DNA of 6,672 nt from JBHHYR01 sp046757585. GTDB lineage: Bacteria; Desulfobacterota; Binatia; HRBIN30. Each line of letters starts with the position of its first letter. Position 1 is the first letter of the stretch. Positions 1-5,765 of the stretch are shown in pieces. Made by a program: the position numbers and the translations under genes. The notes below the pieces were generated by a model that ran no database searches, was not told where the DNA came from, and saw only the letters and a list, made by a program, of their open reading frames with translations. The stretch covers positions 1 through 6,672 of the forward strand of contig JBHHYR010000217.1 of assembly GCA_046757585.1 (NCBI GenBank), read 5' to 3'.

Positions 1-268
1 GTGTGCGGGTAGCCGTCTCGGTTGGGGTGTGAGTGCCCGTGGGCGTCGAGGTCGGCGTGGCGGTGCCGGTGTGGCTGGGTGTGCGGGTCGCAGTGACCGA
101 CGGGGTCGGTGTCGACGTCTTGGTGGGAGTGTCCGTCGCCGTGCTGGTCGGCGTGGTGGTATCGGTGGGCGTATCCGTGGCTGTCGGCGTGGGGCTTGGT
201 GTGCGGGTAGCCGTCTCGGTTGGGGTGTGAGTGCCCGTGGGCGTCGAGGTCGGTGTGGCGGTGCCGGT
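1..268. repeat. Near-identical 70-bp direct repeat, offset 198 bp
   Basis: Positions 1-70 and 199-268 match at every base except one (C at 56, T at 254). The similarity breaks down from base 71/269. The 198-bp offset is exactly 66 codons, so the copy keeps the Thr/Pro frame and encodes the same TSTPTGTHTPTETATRT run twice. The left copy touches the window edge, so the true repeat may be longer. An in-frame duplication by slippage or unequal recombination is the simplest explanation. Confidence 0.8.
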
Positions 269-712
269 ATGGGTCGGCGTGCGACTGGAGGTGGCCGTGT
301 CAGTGGGGGTCGGTGTGCCGGTTGCCGTGTGGGTCGGGGTAGGCGTCAACGTGCGCGTGGGCGTGGTGGTCTCGGTAGGGGTGTGAGTGGCAGAGGGGGT
401 CAGGGTGGCGGTCGGTGTGCGCGTGTCTGTTCCTGTGGGTGTTGCTGTCCGCGTGCGCGTGGGCGTGGCCGTCAACGTCTGCGTGGCCGAAGGTGTGACG
501 CTGGGGCTCGCGGTATCAGTTGCCGTCGGGGTGGCCGAGGTCGTGGCGGTGATGGTTGCGGTCGGTGTGACCGTAGGAGTCGGCGTCGTCGTGGGCGTTA
601 CGGTGATCGTGGGCGTCCTCGTGGCCGTTGGCGTCGTGGAGGCCGTCGGCGTGATTGTCGCTGTTGGGGTGATGGTGGCGGTTGGCGTGACCGTGGGTGT
701 CGGGGTCGGTGA
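1..712 (-). repeat. Low-complexity Thr/Pro-coding tract
   Basis: This stretch encodes residues 327-563 of the propeller protein, roughly TxTPTxTxTPT throughout. About half the residues are Thr, and Pro is the next most common. On the plus strand it reads as GT-rich repeats that produce long false Val/Gly and Arg/Gly reading frames. Such tails are commonly taken as extended, possibly O-glycosylated stalks; that role is inference here. The tract continues past the left edge. Confidence 0.85.
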
Positions 713-1690
713 TGCTACCACGGGCGCAATGCGTCCGATGCGGTTCGCACTAAACTCCGTAAACCAGATGTTGTCATCGGGCCCGCTCGTGATACCCGTA
801 GGCCCGGTGCTCGAAAACTCGTCGATGAAGCCGGCTGGGGTTATGCGTCCGATCTGGCCGGCGTTGAACTCCGTAAACCACAGGTTGCCGTCCGCGCCAC
901 TGGTGATGTCCATGGGCTGGGCATTGGCCATCGGGACGGGGAACCGACTAATGAGGAGCCCGTCCGGGGTGATCCGTCCAATACGGTTCCCAGCGAGCTC
1001 GACGAACCACAGGTTCCCATCCGGGCCCCCCGTAATACCCTGTGGTTGACTGTTGGCAGTAATCGGGAACTCGGTGATCACGCCGCTCGGCGTAATCCTG
1101 CCAATCCTGTCGGTGTTGAACTCTGTAAACCACAAGTTCCCGTCCGGGCCCAGCGTGATGCTCTGCGGTTCGCTGTCGGTTGTGGAGAGCTGAAACTCGG
1201 TGATGTTGCCGCTGGGCGTGATGCGGCCGATACGATCCGCGTTGACTTCCGTAAACCACAGGTTCCCGTCCGGGCCGGCCGTGATGTCGAGTGGCTGGCT
1301 CAGTGCGGTTGGGATCGTGAACTCCGTGATGGTGCCGCTGGGTGTGATGGTGCCAATCTTGTTCGCGTCGAATTCGGTAAACCAGAGATTGCCGTCGGGC
1401 CCGGCTGTGATACCGGCAGGGCCGCTACTCGCTGCCGGAATGGTAAATTCGGTTACGACGCCTGCCGGTGTGATGCGCCCGATGCGGTTTCCGGAGAACT
1501 CCGTAAACCAGACGTTTCCGTCCGCTCCGGGGGCAATGTCGAACGGTTGGCTATTCGCCGTGGGGACTGGAAACTCGGTGATGAACAGCTGTGCCAGGGC
1601 GGTCGCCGCGAGCGCATGCAACAGCGCCCCCACCGTAAGGGCTGCCACGACGGACGATGGGACTCCGGCTGGGATCGGGGGGCGCGCCAT
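1..1690 (-). CDS. Secreted seven-repeat Vgb-like beta-propeller with Thr/Pro-rich tail (3' end outside window)
   Basis: An open frame of 563 codons runs from ATG at 1690 to the left edge without a stop. Residues 1-33 look like a Sec signal peptide: Arg3, a hydrophobic stretch at about 14-32, and an ALA|Q cleavage site after Ala33. Residues 35-323 contain seven tandem repeats of about 42 residues, each built on ITEF...GPDGNLWFTEF...RIGRITPSG. This is the repeat of the virginiamycin B lyase (streptogramin lyase) family, whose founding member folds as a seven-bladed propeller. From residue 327 the chain is almost entirely Thr and Pro with scattered Ala, Ser, Asp, Arg and His, and resembles a surface stalk or linker. 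No histidine occurs in the propeller, whereas the characterised lyase depends on catalytic His and Glu, so antibiotic cleavage is unlikely. A binding or structural role outside the cell is inferred. The start is chosen because it opens directly on the signal peptide; no good Shine-Dalgarno sequence is seen. A C-terminal anchoring module may lie beyond the window. Confidence 0.88.
   Translation of the reverse strand, partial: MARPPIPAGVPSSVVAALTVGALLHALAATALAQLFITEFPVPTANSQPFDIAPGADGNVWFTEFSGNRIGRITPAGVVTEFTIPAASSGPAGITAGPDGNLWFTEFDANKIGTITPSGTITEFTIPTALSQPLDITAGPDGNLWFTEVNADRIGRITPSGNITEFQLSTTDSEPQSITLGPDGNLWFTEFNTDRIGRITPSGVITEFPITANSQPQGITGGPDGNLWFVELAGNRIGRITPDGLLISRFPVPMANAQPMDITSGADGNLWFTEFNAGQIGRITPAGFIDEFSSTGPTGITSGPDDNIWFTEFSANRIGRIAPVVASPTPTPTVTPTATITPTATITPTASTTPTATRTPTITVTPTTTPTPTVTPTATITATTSATPTATDTASPSVTPSATQTLTATPTRTRTATPTGTDTRTPTATLTPSATHTPTETTTPTRTLTPTPTHTATGTPTPTDTATSSRTPTHTGTATPTSTPTGTHTPTETATRTPSPTPTATDTPTDTTTPTSTATDTPTKTSTPTPSVTATRTPSHTGTATPTSTPTGTHTPTETATRT
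722..1588 (-). repeat. Seven tandem propeller-blade repeats (about 126 bp each)
   Basis: At protein level, seven copies of GPDGNLWFTEF-x-x-x-RIGRITPxG occupy residues 35-323 of the propeller protein. Tryptophan, Phe-Thr-Glu and Gly-Arg-Ile are nearly invariant. Blade 5 has FVEL in place of FTEF. Blade 7 is shortened to about 36 residues and has GPDDNMWFTEF. The DNA copies have diverged at third positions, so this is an old protein repeat and not a recent DNA amplification. Confidence 0.85.
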
Positions 1691-1702
1691 GGCAGCGCCG
1701 AC

Positions 1703-1728
1703 GTCTACTACACTGCTCTGCAGTAGAC
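1703..1728 (-). promoter_or_regulatory. Inverted repeat in the leader of the propeller gene
   Basis: GTCTACT at 1703-1709 is perfectly complementary to AGTAGAC at 1722-1728, with 12 bases between them. A competing inner hairpin pairs ACTGC (1712-1716) with GCAGT (1720-1724) around a TCT loop. The element ends 12 bases before the propeller ATG. It could be an operator or an RNA hairpin affecting translation. There is no T-run, so it is not an ordinary terminator. Function is unproven. Confidence 0.4.
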
Positions 1729-1767
1729 AAGGATCCGGGTTGCAATGGTGTTCAAAGCGGCCGGCAG

Positions 1768-1809
1768 TGACAGGGATCCGCGCGTGTCAGCTCGATGCTA
1801 CGGTCAGCT
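1768..1809. promoter_or_regulatory. Short direct and inverted repeats between DUF1329 and the propeller gene
   Basis: GTCAGCT occurs at 1786-1792 and again at 1803-1809, 17 bp apart. TGACA at 1768-1772 is an inverted partner of TGTCA at 1785-1789. The cluster sits in the 125-base gap (1691-1815) that must hold any private promoter of the propeller gene. Half-sites this short can arise by chance, and no convincing -35/-10 pair was found beside them. Confidence 0.2.
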
Positions 1810-1815
1810 GGCTTC

Positions 1816-2553
1816 CTAATGCCCCGCTTCGATCAAGTGCGGGACCGTAAACACCTCCTCGATGTTACCAGGTGCGTATGGTGACACGGCTGCAGGGCCC
1901 TGGTTGAAGTACCAAGTGGTCGGATCCGGTGATGCCGGTCCCGGAATCCTGATGAGCGTGGCATGGAGACCCTGGGTATCGACCATGACGGCGGAAGTAA
2001 ATCCCATTTCATCTTTGTACACGACGTTGGATCCAGGGGCATTTTTTCGAAAGGAGAAGAACTCCATCCAGACTTTCCACAGCTCGCCGCTCTTGTCGTA
2101 GATGTCGGAGTACAGGACCACCCACGCTTCCGTGTCGATGTAGAGGATCCGCTTCCCGTAGGCGTACTGTGGCAGTTTTGAGTTGCCTTCGATGACGTAC
2201 GCGTGGCGCTTCTCCCAGTTGTCGCAGTAGACAAAGTCGGCCCCGTCGGGGCATCGCCGGGCGCGGAAGTGCTGCCGGTGAACGACGCCGAGCACGTCCT
2301 TTACACCCAGCAGCTTCCACCTGCTCCACGCGATGTTGCCGCTATATCCCCAATAGGAGTCCTGGTCAGTATCCTGACCGAACAGCGAATCGCTGCGCTG
2401 CGCCGTCGACATACGACGCACGCGCCGCACCGCAGGAATGTACAGCCAGTTGTCGTCCTGCCGGCTCGGGTCCAGAAAGCGAAAGTCCAACGCCCCGACC
2501 CCCTTCATGTCGAACGGCGCCACGATCGGGGCCAGGAGCTCCTTGTACCGCAA
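1816..2553 (-). CDS. DUF1329 (LolA-like) protein, 5'-truncated remnant
   Basis: The 245-residue reading frame matches the C-terminal half of DUF1329 proteins, which are usually about 400-450 residues and exported. Recognisable features include WLYIPAVRRVRRMS near residues 36-49, followed by QRSDSLFGQDTD, and YIDTEAWVVLYSDIYDKSGELWKVWMEF near 138-165. The signal peptide and the N-terminal half are absent. The first available start is TTG at 2553. Protein-like sequence in the same frame (TPSYGRLFIDPKPELPNPD) extends upstream to about 2610, where the potassium channel coding begins in another frame, and a TGA lies in frame near 2637. The gene therefore appears to have lost its 5' half and is probably non-functional, unless the contig is misassembled here. 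DUF1329 proteins have a LolA/LolB-like fold and are thought to act in the envelope. The exact role is unknown. Confidence 0.8.
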   Translation of the reverse strand: MRYKELLAPIVAPFDMKGVGALDFRFLDPSRQDDNWLYIPAVRRVRRMSTAQRSDSLFGQDTDQDSYWGYSGNIAWSRWKLLGVKDVLGVVHRQHFRARRCPDGADFVYCDNWEKRHAYVIEGNSKLPQYAYGKRILYIDTEAWVVLYSDIYDKSGELWKVWMEFFSFRKNAPGSNVVYKDEMGFTSAVMVDTQGLHATLIRIPGPASPDPTTWYFNQGPAAVSPYAPGNIEEVFTVPHLIEAGH

Positions 2554-3313
2554 ACGGTCTGGGTTGGGCAGCTCGGGTTTCGGGTCGATAAAGAGCCGGC
2601 CGTAGGAGGGCGTTCGCCATCCGGTGGCCGCCGATCACGTATGGCGAGATGACGCGCGTGGCCCCCGCATGCAGAAGCTTGCGTTCACCTGCGTCGTTCT
2701 CGGCACGCGCCACGATGAGGAGATTCGGATTCAGTTCGCGCGCAGTCAAGGCGACGAACACATTGTTCGCGTCGGTCGAAAGCGCACTGACCAGGCCGCG
2801 GGCGCGCTTGATACCGGCTTGCAAGAGGATGATGTCCTCCGTGGCGTCCCCTTCCACACACAGGAACCCTTCTTCACGGACGCGCTGGACCGCTTCCGAA
2901 ACACTCTCGATCACGACGAAGGGGACGGGCTTTGCTGCCAGCTCCTTACAGACAATGCGCCCCATGCGGCCGAAGCCGCACACGATGAAATGCCCTGACA
3001 ACTGTGCGATCTGTCGCTGCACCTTTCGCCTCCCGAACGTGCGTGGAATTTCACCCTCGATGATGTCCCGCGCGATCAAGCTGGCGCTGTAGAGGACAAT
3101 GCCCAGGCCCCCGAAGATGAGAAACATCGTGAACCACCGCGCCGCGGCGCTCAATGGCTTCACCTCGTGGTAGCCCACCGTCGACAGGGTAATCACCGTC
3201 ATGTACAGGGCGTCCAAAAAGCCCATGCCCGCCACGGTCATATATCCCGCGACTCCGACGCTGGTCAGAACCACCACCGCGAGAAATGCAGCCAGGAGTG
3301 AGCGACTTACCAT
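2366..3313 (-). CDS. Two-TM RCK potassium channel, 3'-truncated and read out of frame at its end
   Basis: From ATG at 3313 the protein has TM1 (residues about 6-25), a pore helix and selectivity filter TLSTVGYHE (42-50), TM2 (about 59-80) and an RCK/TrkA-N domain. The nucleotide-binding glycines lie in GFGRMG (113-118), and further RCK motifs include VEGDATED (153-160) and GATRVISPYVIGGHRMANALLRP (217-239). Tetramers of such proteins conduct K+ across the inner membrane under control of ligands bound to the RCK domain. After about residue 240 (position 2594) the frame no longer encodes channel sequence. The remaining 75 residues, to the stop at 2366, are an out-of-frame reading of the DUF1329 gene. 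The RCK-C (TrkA-C) domain is missing. An upstream start at 3511 is possible in frame but would add a non-membrane Arg-rich leader spanning a likely promoter. Channel identity is firm; function of the truncated form is doubtful. Confidence 0.82.
   Translation of the reverse strand: MVSRSLLAAFLAVVVLTSVGVAGYMTVAGMGFLDALYMTVITLSTVGYHEVKPLSAAARWFTMFLIFGGLGIVLYSASLIARDIIEGEIPRTFGRRKVQRQIAQLSGHFIVCGFGRMGRIVCKELAAKPVPFVVIESVSEAVQRVREEGFLCVEGDATEDIILLQAGIKRARGLVSALSTDANNVFVALTARELNPNLLIVARAENDAGERKLLHAGATRVISPYVIGGHRMANALLRPALYRPETRAAQPRPFAVQGAPGPDRGAVRHEGGRGVGLSLSGPEPAGRQLAVHSCGAARASYVDGAAQRFAVRSGY
2594..2634 (-). other. Channel/DUF1329 breakpoint region
   Basis: Reading leftward on the minus strand, the channel frame makes family-like sense up to ALLRPA (2594). 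The DUF1329 frame makes sense from about TPSYGRLF (2610). The two frames differ, so this is a join of two truncated genes and not a fused protein. The breakpoint lies between these limits. No insertion-sequence ends or target duplications are visible. Confidence 0.65.
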
Positions 3314-3423
3314 TACGGTTCTCGAGACGAGTTCCCGATCCCAGACCGTGACGAGCAACGGAAACCGCCCATCCGCCGCGGCCAGGTTACCATAGATGAA
3401 GGATTTCCGTGAGAAAAGGGCGG

Positions 3424-3429
3424 ATTGTA
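3424..3429 (-). promoter_or_regulatory. Possible -10 box for the channel gene
   Basis: On the minus strand TACAAT (5 of 6 bases of TATAAT) lies 110 bases before the ATG at 3313. No good -35 box is present at the right distance. If real, it places transcription start downstream of the alternative start at 3511 and supports the shorter channel protein. Confidence 0.25.
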
Positions 3430-3467
3430 GTCGTCGACCGGCCTGCGAGCAGCGCGCTGGAGCCCGC

Positions 3468-3496
3468 TTGCGGTTGTTTCCAACACCGGATAGTTT
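3468..3496 (+). promoter_or_regulatory. Weak candidate promoter for the cohesin/dockerin-like gene
   Basis: TTGCGG (3468-3473) and TAGTTT (3491-3496) are separated by 17 bp. The -10 match is poor (3 of 6). It is the best spaced pair seen in the divergent intergenic region 3314-3601, which otherwise holds no gene. Confidence 0.2.
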
Positions 3497-3545
3497 TGGG
3501 GTTGGCTGCATGGGCCGGCCAGATGTGCTGCGGAGCTGACGGCAG

Positions 3546-3562
3546 CGCGCGCCGTTCGCGCG
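3546..3562 (+). promoter_or_regulatory. GC hairpin in the leader of the cohesin/dockerin-like gene
   Basis: CGCGCG (3546-3551) pairs perfectly with CGCGCG (3557-3562) around the loop CCGTT. It lies 39 bases before the chosen ATG. It lacks a T-run, so it is not a standard terminator. It may be a leader structure or chance in GC-rich DNA. Confidence 0.25.
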
Positions 3563-3601
3563 GAAAGGGGGCGATTCCGTGGTTTGTGGCTCGCGGCGGA
3601 A

Positions 3602-4840
3602 ATGACGCCGGGTGGCTGGCAGAGGCGAAGACGAGGTGCCGTGACGGCGCGTGCGCTCTTGAGCATTGCGGGATTGCTGGCCGGGCTGCCTGGTCCGTCA
3701 GTGGAGGGGGCGTACGCCGTCCAGGCGTGCCCCGATGCGGCCGGTTGCGCCCAGGTGCGCCTCGGTAGCGCCACGGGTATGCGGGGCGACACCGTGAGGG
3801 TGAGGCTGGCCTTCGCACAAGGCCCGGATGATGGTCAACCCGGCGGCGTTGACGAAATCGTCGCGCTTGCACTGACGCTCAACATCGATGGCGTCGGGAT
3901 CGGTCCGCCGTTGACGCTGGCGGACTGTACCCTTCAGGAAAACGGACTGCCCAAAGCGATCACGCCCGATCCTTCGCTCGCCAACTTCAAAGTGGTGGTG
4001 GAAAACGCAAGCTGCGCGGGGCGGACACACTGCCTGTGCCCAGACCCGGTGAGCGGCATCAGGCCGGACGTCTTCGTCAACCTGGCGATTTTCGGGCCTG
4101 ATCCATTGCGAGTTCCCGGAACGGCGCCGAATGAGCTGCCGCCCTTGCCCAGCGGACCATTGCTGGCGATAGATTTCAAGATCGGATCGACTGCCGCCGG
4201 CACGGTCACCTTGCACGTGTTCAACGAAGCGAGTGATAACGGGCCTCCGCCCTTCGGCGCGTTTGTCTCGGCCGGCGATCGACTGAAAGTCGACCAGACG
4301 TGCGTGCCGGTTGCGGGGCTGCCACTGTGCAGCGGCACCGCACGGGTGAGTCAGGTGGCAACCTTCGATGGCAGCATCACAGTGGTAACCCCACCCACGG
4401 CCACCGGGACCAAAACACTGACCGTCACCGCGACCGATACGCCGACGCCGACTCGGAGCCCCACGAGCACACCGTTGCCAACTTCAGCCGCTACCGTGAC
4501 TGCCACGCGTTTGCTGCCAGCAACGGAAACGCCCAGCGCACCACCAACCGGTACGGCAACACCCACGCAAAGCCCGACCCCAACGCCGACCGCCACGCCC
4601 ATGAACACTACCGTACCCGCGCCGAGTCTGACGCCGCCGCGCAGATCCTGTGTGGGCGATTGTGATGATTCCGGTGCTGTAACCATCGACGAGGTCGTGA
4701 CCATGATCAACATCGCCCTAGGCACCGCCCCGCCTGCTGCCTGCACGGCGGGCGATGCCAATGGAAACGGGGACATCACGGTCGATGAAATCCTGGCGGG
4801 CGTAAACAACGTGCTGAATGGTTGTATGAGGGGTTCTTGA
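3602..4840 (+). CDS. Secreted protein with cohesin-like domain, Thr/Pro linker and dockerin-like C-terminus
   Basis: From ATG at 3602 the product has 412 residues. Residues 1-39 form a likely Sec signal: RRRR at 8-11, a hydrophobic core at about 18-30, and cleavage near AYA|V. Residues about 50-262 read as a beta-sandwich of the cohesin/carbohydrate-binding type. They begin VRLGSATGMRGDTVRVRL and close with GPLLAIDFKIGSTAAGTVTLHVF, and contain several Cys that may form disulfides. A Thr/Pro linker spans 263-348. Residues 350-408 hold two EF-hand-like loops, D353-x-D355-x-S357-G...D363-E364 and D385-x-N387-x-N389-G-D391...D395-E396, each followed by a helix. Cys350, Cys354, Cys381 and Cys408 flank them. 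This resembles a dockerin or a related paired Ca2+-binding module. The protein is probably extracellular or surface-bound; its partner is unknown. TTG at 3584 and GTG at 3641 are alternative starts. The ATG was chosen for its basic n-region, although its Shine-Dalgarno is weak. Confidence 0.78.
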   Translation: MTPGGWQRRRRGAVTARALLSIAGLLAGLPGPSVEGAYAVQACPDAAGCAQVRLGSATGMRGDTVRVRLAFAQGPDDGQPGGVDEIVALALTLNIDGVGIGPPLTLADCTLQENGLPKAITPDPSLANFKVVVENASCAGRTHCLCPDPVSGIRPDVFVNLAIFGPDPLRVPGTAPNELPPLPSGPLLAIDFKIGSTAAGTVTLHVFNEASDNGPPPFGAFVSAGDRLKVDQTCVPVAGLPLCSGTARVSQVATFDGSITVVTPPTATGTKTLTVTATDTPTPTRSPTSTPLPTSAATVTATRLLPATETPSAPPTGTATPTQSPTPTPTATPMNTTVPAPSLTPPRRSCVGDCDDSGAVTIDEVVTMINIALGTAPPAACTAGDANGNGDITVDEILAGVNNVLNGCMRGS

Positions 4841-4870
4841 GGCGGTCCTTGAACGTCGCCATGTCAGGAA

Positions 4871-4878
4871 GGGGGAGG
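4871..4878 (+). promoter_or_regulatory. Strong ribosome binding site of the DUF1330 gene
   Basis: GGGGGAGG ends six bases before ATG 4885. It decides the start against the in-frame ATGs at 4822 and 4861, which would add a non-conserved leader; the one at 4822 also overlaps the end of the preceding gene. Confidence 0.7.
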
Positions 4879-4884
4879 ATCCCG

Positions 4885-5181
4885 ATGCCTGTGTACATCA
4901 TCGCACAGATTGACATCCACGACCGTGAGGAATACGGGAAGTACCAAGAAGGCTTCTTAGCGATCTTCGCTCGCTACAAGGGCGAGCTTCTGGTTGTTTC
5001 TGAGGAACCCGTGGTCGTTGAAGGCGAGTGGCCGTTCACGCGCACGGTGCTGATCCGCTTCCCGTCTGCCGAGGAAGCGCGCCGGTGGTACGGCTCGCCA
5101 GAGTATCAGGCGCTGGCGCAGCACCGATTCCGAGCGGCGAAGGCGAACGCGGTCCTGGTTGAAGGACTGCCATCGCCATGA
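4885..5181 (+). CDS. DUF1330 family small protein
   Basis: The 98-residue product begins MPVYIIAQIDIHDREEYGKY and continues with VVVEGEWPFTRTVLIRFPSAEEARRWYGSPEYQALAQHR, the typical order and spacing of DUF1330. This is a cytoplasmic family of about 95 residues with a ferredoxin-like (dimeric alpha/beta barrel) fold. The length is complete for the family. The R-x-PS-x-EEA-x-x-WY-x-SPEYQ signature is intact. Biochemical function of the family is not established. The gene begins 44 bases after the stop of the cohesin/dockerin-like gene and could be co-transcribed with it. No terminator is seen between them, but a functional link is not evident. It converges with the tRNA-Ala gene 51 bases downstream. 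Confidence 0.88.
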   Translation: MPVYIIAQIDIHDREEYGKYQEGFLAIFARYKGELLVVSEEPVVVEGEWPFTRTVLIRFPSAEEARRWYGSPEYQALAQHRFRAAKANAVLVEGLPSP

Positions 5182-5232
5182 TCGCGCACACGTCGACGCC
5201 TCAGCAAAGGGCTCAGTTGGCGAGAAAAGAAG

Positions 5233-5305
5233 TGGAGCCGAAGGGAGTCGAACCCTCGACCTCTAGAGTGCGATTCTAGCGCTCTCCCAGCTGAGCTACG
5301 GCCCC
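5233..5305 (-). tRNA. tRNA-Ala (anticodon CGC)
   Basis: The 73-base minus-strand sequence folds as a full cloverleaf. The acceptor arm is GGGGCCG/CGGCTCC with the G3-U70 wobble pair that identifies alanine tRNA. The D arm is GCTC/GAGC. The anticodon stem CTAGA/TCTAG encloses loop ATCGCAC with anticodon CGC, reading GCG codons. The T arm GAGGG/CCCTT has loop TTCGACT. The discriminator is A73. The CCA end is not encoded (CTT follows), so it must be added after transcription. A T-rich tract, CTTCTTTTCTC, follows immediately and may end transcription. Confidence 0.96.
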
Positions 5306-5333
5306 ACCACGGAGAAAGAGCAGCGGCCCCAAA

Positions 5334-5362
5334 CCCTTACACGAGTCACGCGGGTGCCGCAA
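5334..5362 (-). promoter_or_regulatory. Candidate promoter of tRNA-Ala
   Basis: On the minus strand TTGCGG (5362-5357) and TAAGGG (5339-5334) are 17 bp apart and would start transcription about 20 bases before the tRNA. The -35 match is fair and the -10 match weak, so position is the main support. Confidence 0.3.
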
Positions 5363-5494
5363 GTCCGATGCAATCGTTCCGGTCGCCGAAGGCACAGGGC
5401 GTGTGAGGTGGCTCGGCCCACGGACGAGCCGGTTTGACTGCGACACAATGACCCCGTAGAGTTCCCCGAGTGTTCGCCCCCAGTCGTGACGGGC

Positions 5495-5516
5495 GCCGCG
5501 GCCTTCGCGGCCTTTT
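5495..5516 (+). terminator. Terminator-like hairpin with short T-run
   Basis: GCCGCG (5495-5500) pairs with CGCGGC (5506-5511) around loop GCCTT, and CTTTT follows. It resembles a weak intrinsic terminator in the plus direction. No plus-strand gene ends just upstream (the tRNA is on the other strand), so its role is unclear. It may insulate acs from read-through. Confidence 0.25.
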
Positions 5517-5529
5517 CCGGCCACCCCGG

Positions 5530-5538
5530 TGTCATAAT
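5530..5538 (+). promoter_or_regulatory. Possible extended -10 promoter of acs
   Basis: TGTCATAAT fits the extended -10 pattern TGnTATAAT except for one base. It is an AT-rich island in GC-rich surroundings. No good -35 box lies 17 bp upstream, which extended -10 promoters can tolerate. It is the best plus-strand promoter candidate for acs. Confidence 0.3.
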
Positions 5539-5760
5539 TCGTTGGCGTCCAACAAAGGCACGGCCAAAAACGGCGCGGCTTAACCAACCGTCGAGGGCGA
5601 TGCAACTGAGAAGCAGACGCATACCGTGTGGGTCAGGCAACTGTGGCCGCTGCTCGCACCGGCCGTTGCGGAACGGTGTGGGCCGCCCCGCCGGCTGTCT
5701 GGTGCCCTGCCGAATGACGACGGGGTTCCGGGGTCCAAGACGCGACGGCGGCCGCAGGGT

Positions 5761-5765
5761 GGAGG
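5761..5765 (+). promoter_or_regulatory. Ribosome binding site of acs
   Basis: GGAGG lies six bases before ATG 5772 and fixes the acs start. Confidence 0.8.

Noticed and set aside
1..712. Regular GT-rich repeats as a possible CRISPR array or satellite
   Set aside because: There is no constant repeat with unique spacers. The variation follows codon positions of Thr and Pro in one long open frame.
29..1049. Plus-strand open frames rich in Val/Gly or Arg/Gly
   Set aside because: They are antisense readings of the Thr/Pro-coding tail and of the propeller repeats on the minus strand, which show a clear signal peptide and a known repeat family.
1046..1850. Plus-strand open frames across the propeller region
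   Set aside because: They are shadows; repeated blade motifs with conserved Trp, Phe and Gly occur only in the minus-strand frame.
3314..3511. Upstream extension of the channel to a start at 3511
   Set aside because: The added 66 residues are basic and non-membrane with no family resemblance, and they cover the likely divergent promoter region. ATG 3313 begins just before TM1.
3313..3872. Minus-strand open frames opposite the start of the cohesin/dockerin-like gene
   Set aside because: They are Arg/Pro/Ala-rich with no recognisable motifs, and they overlap a better-supported plus-strand gene and the intergenic region.
5233..5305. tRNA-Ala as an integration site of a mobile element
   Set aside because: No integrase gene, duplicated tRNA 3' end or att-like repeat was found in the window.
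5276..5605. Minus-strand open frame ending GGAVAQLGER
   Set aside because: This ending is the well-known false translation of a tRNA 5' half; the frame runs into the tRNA-Ala gene.
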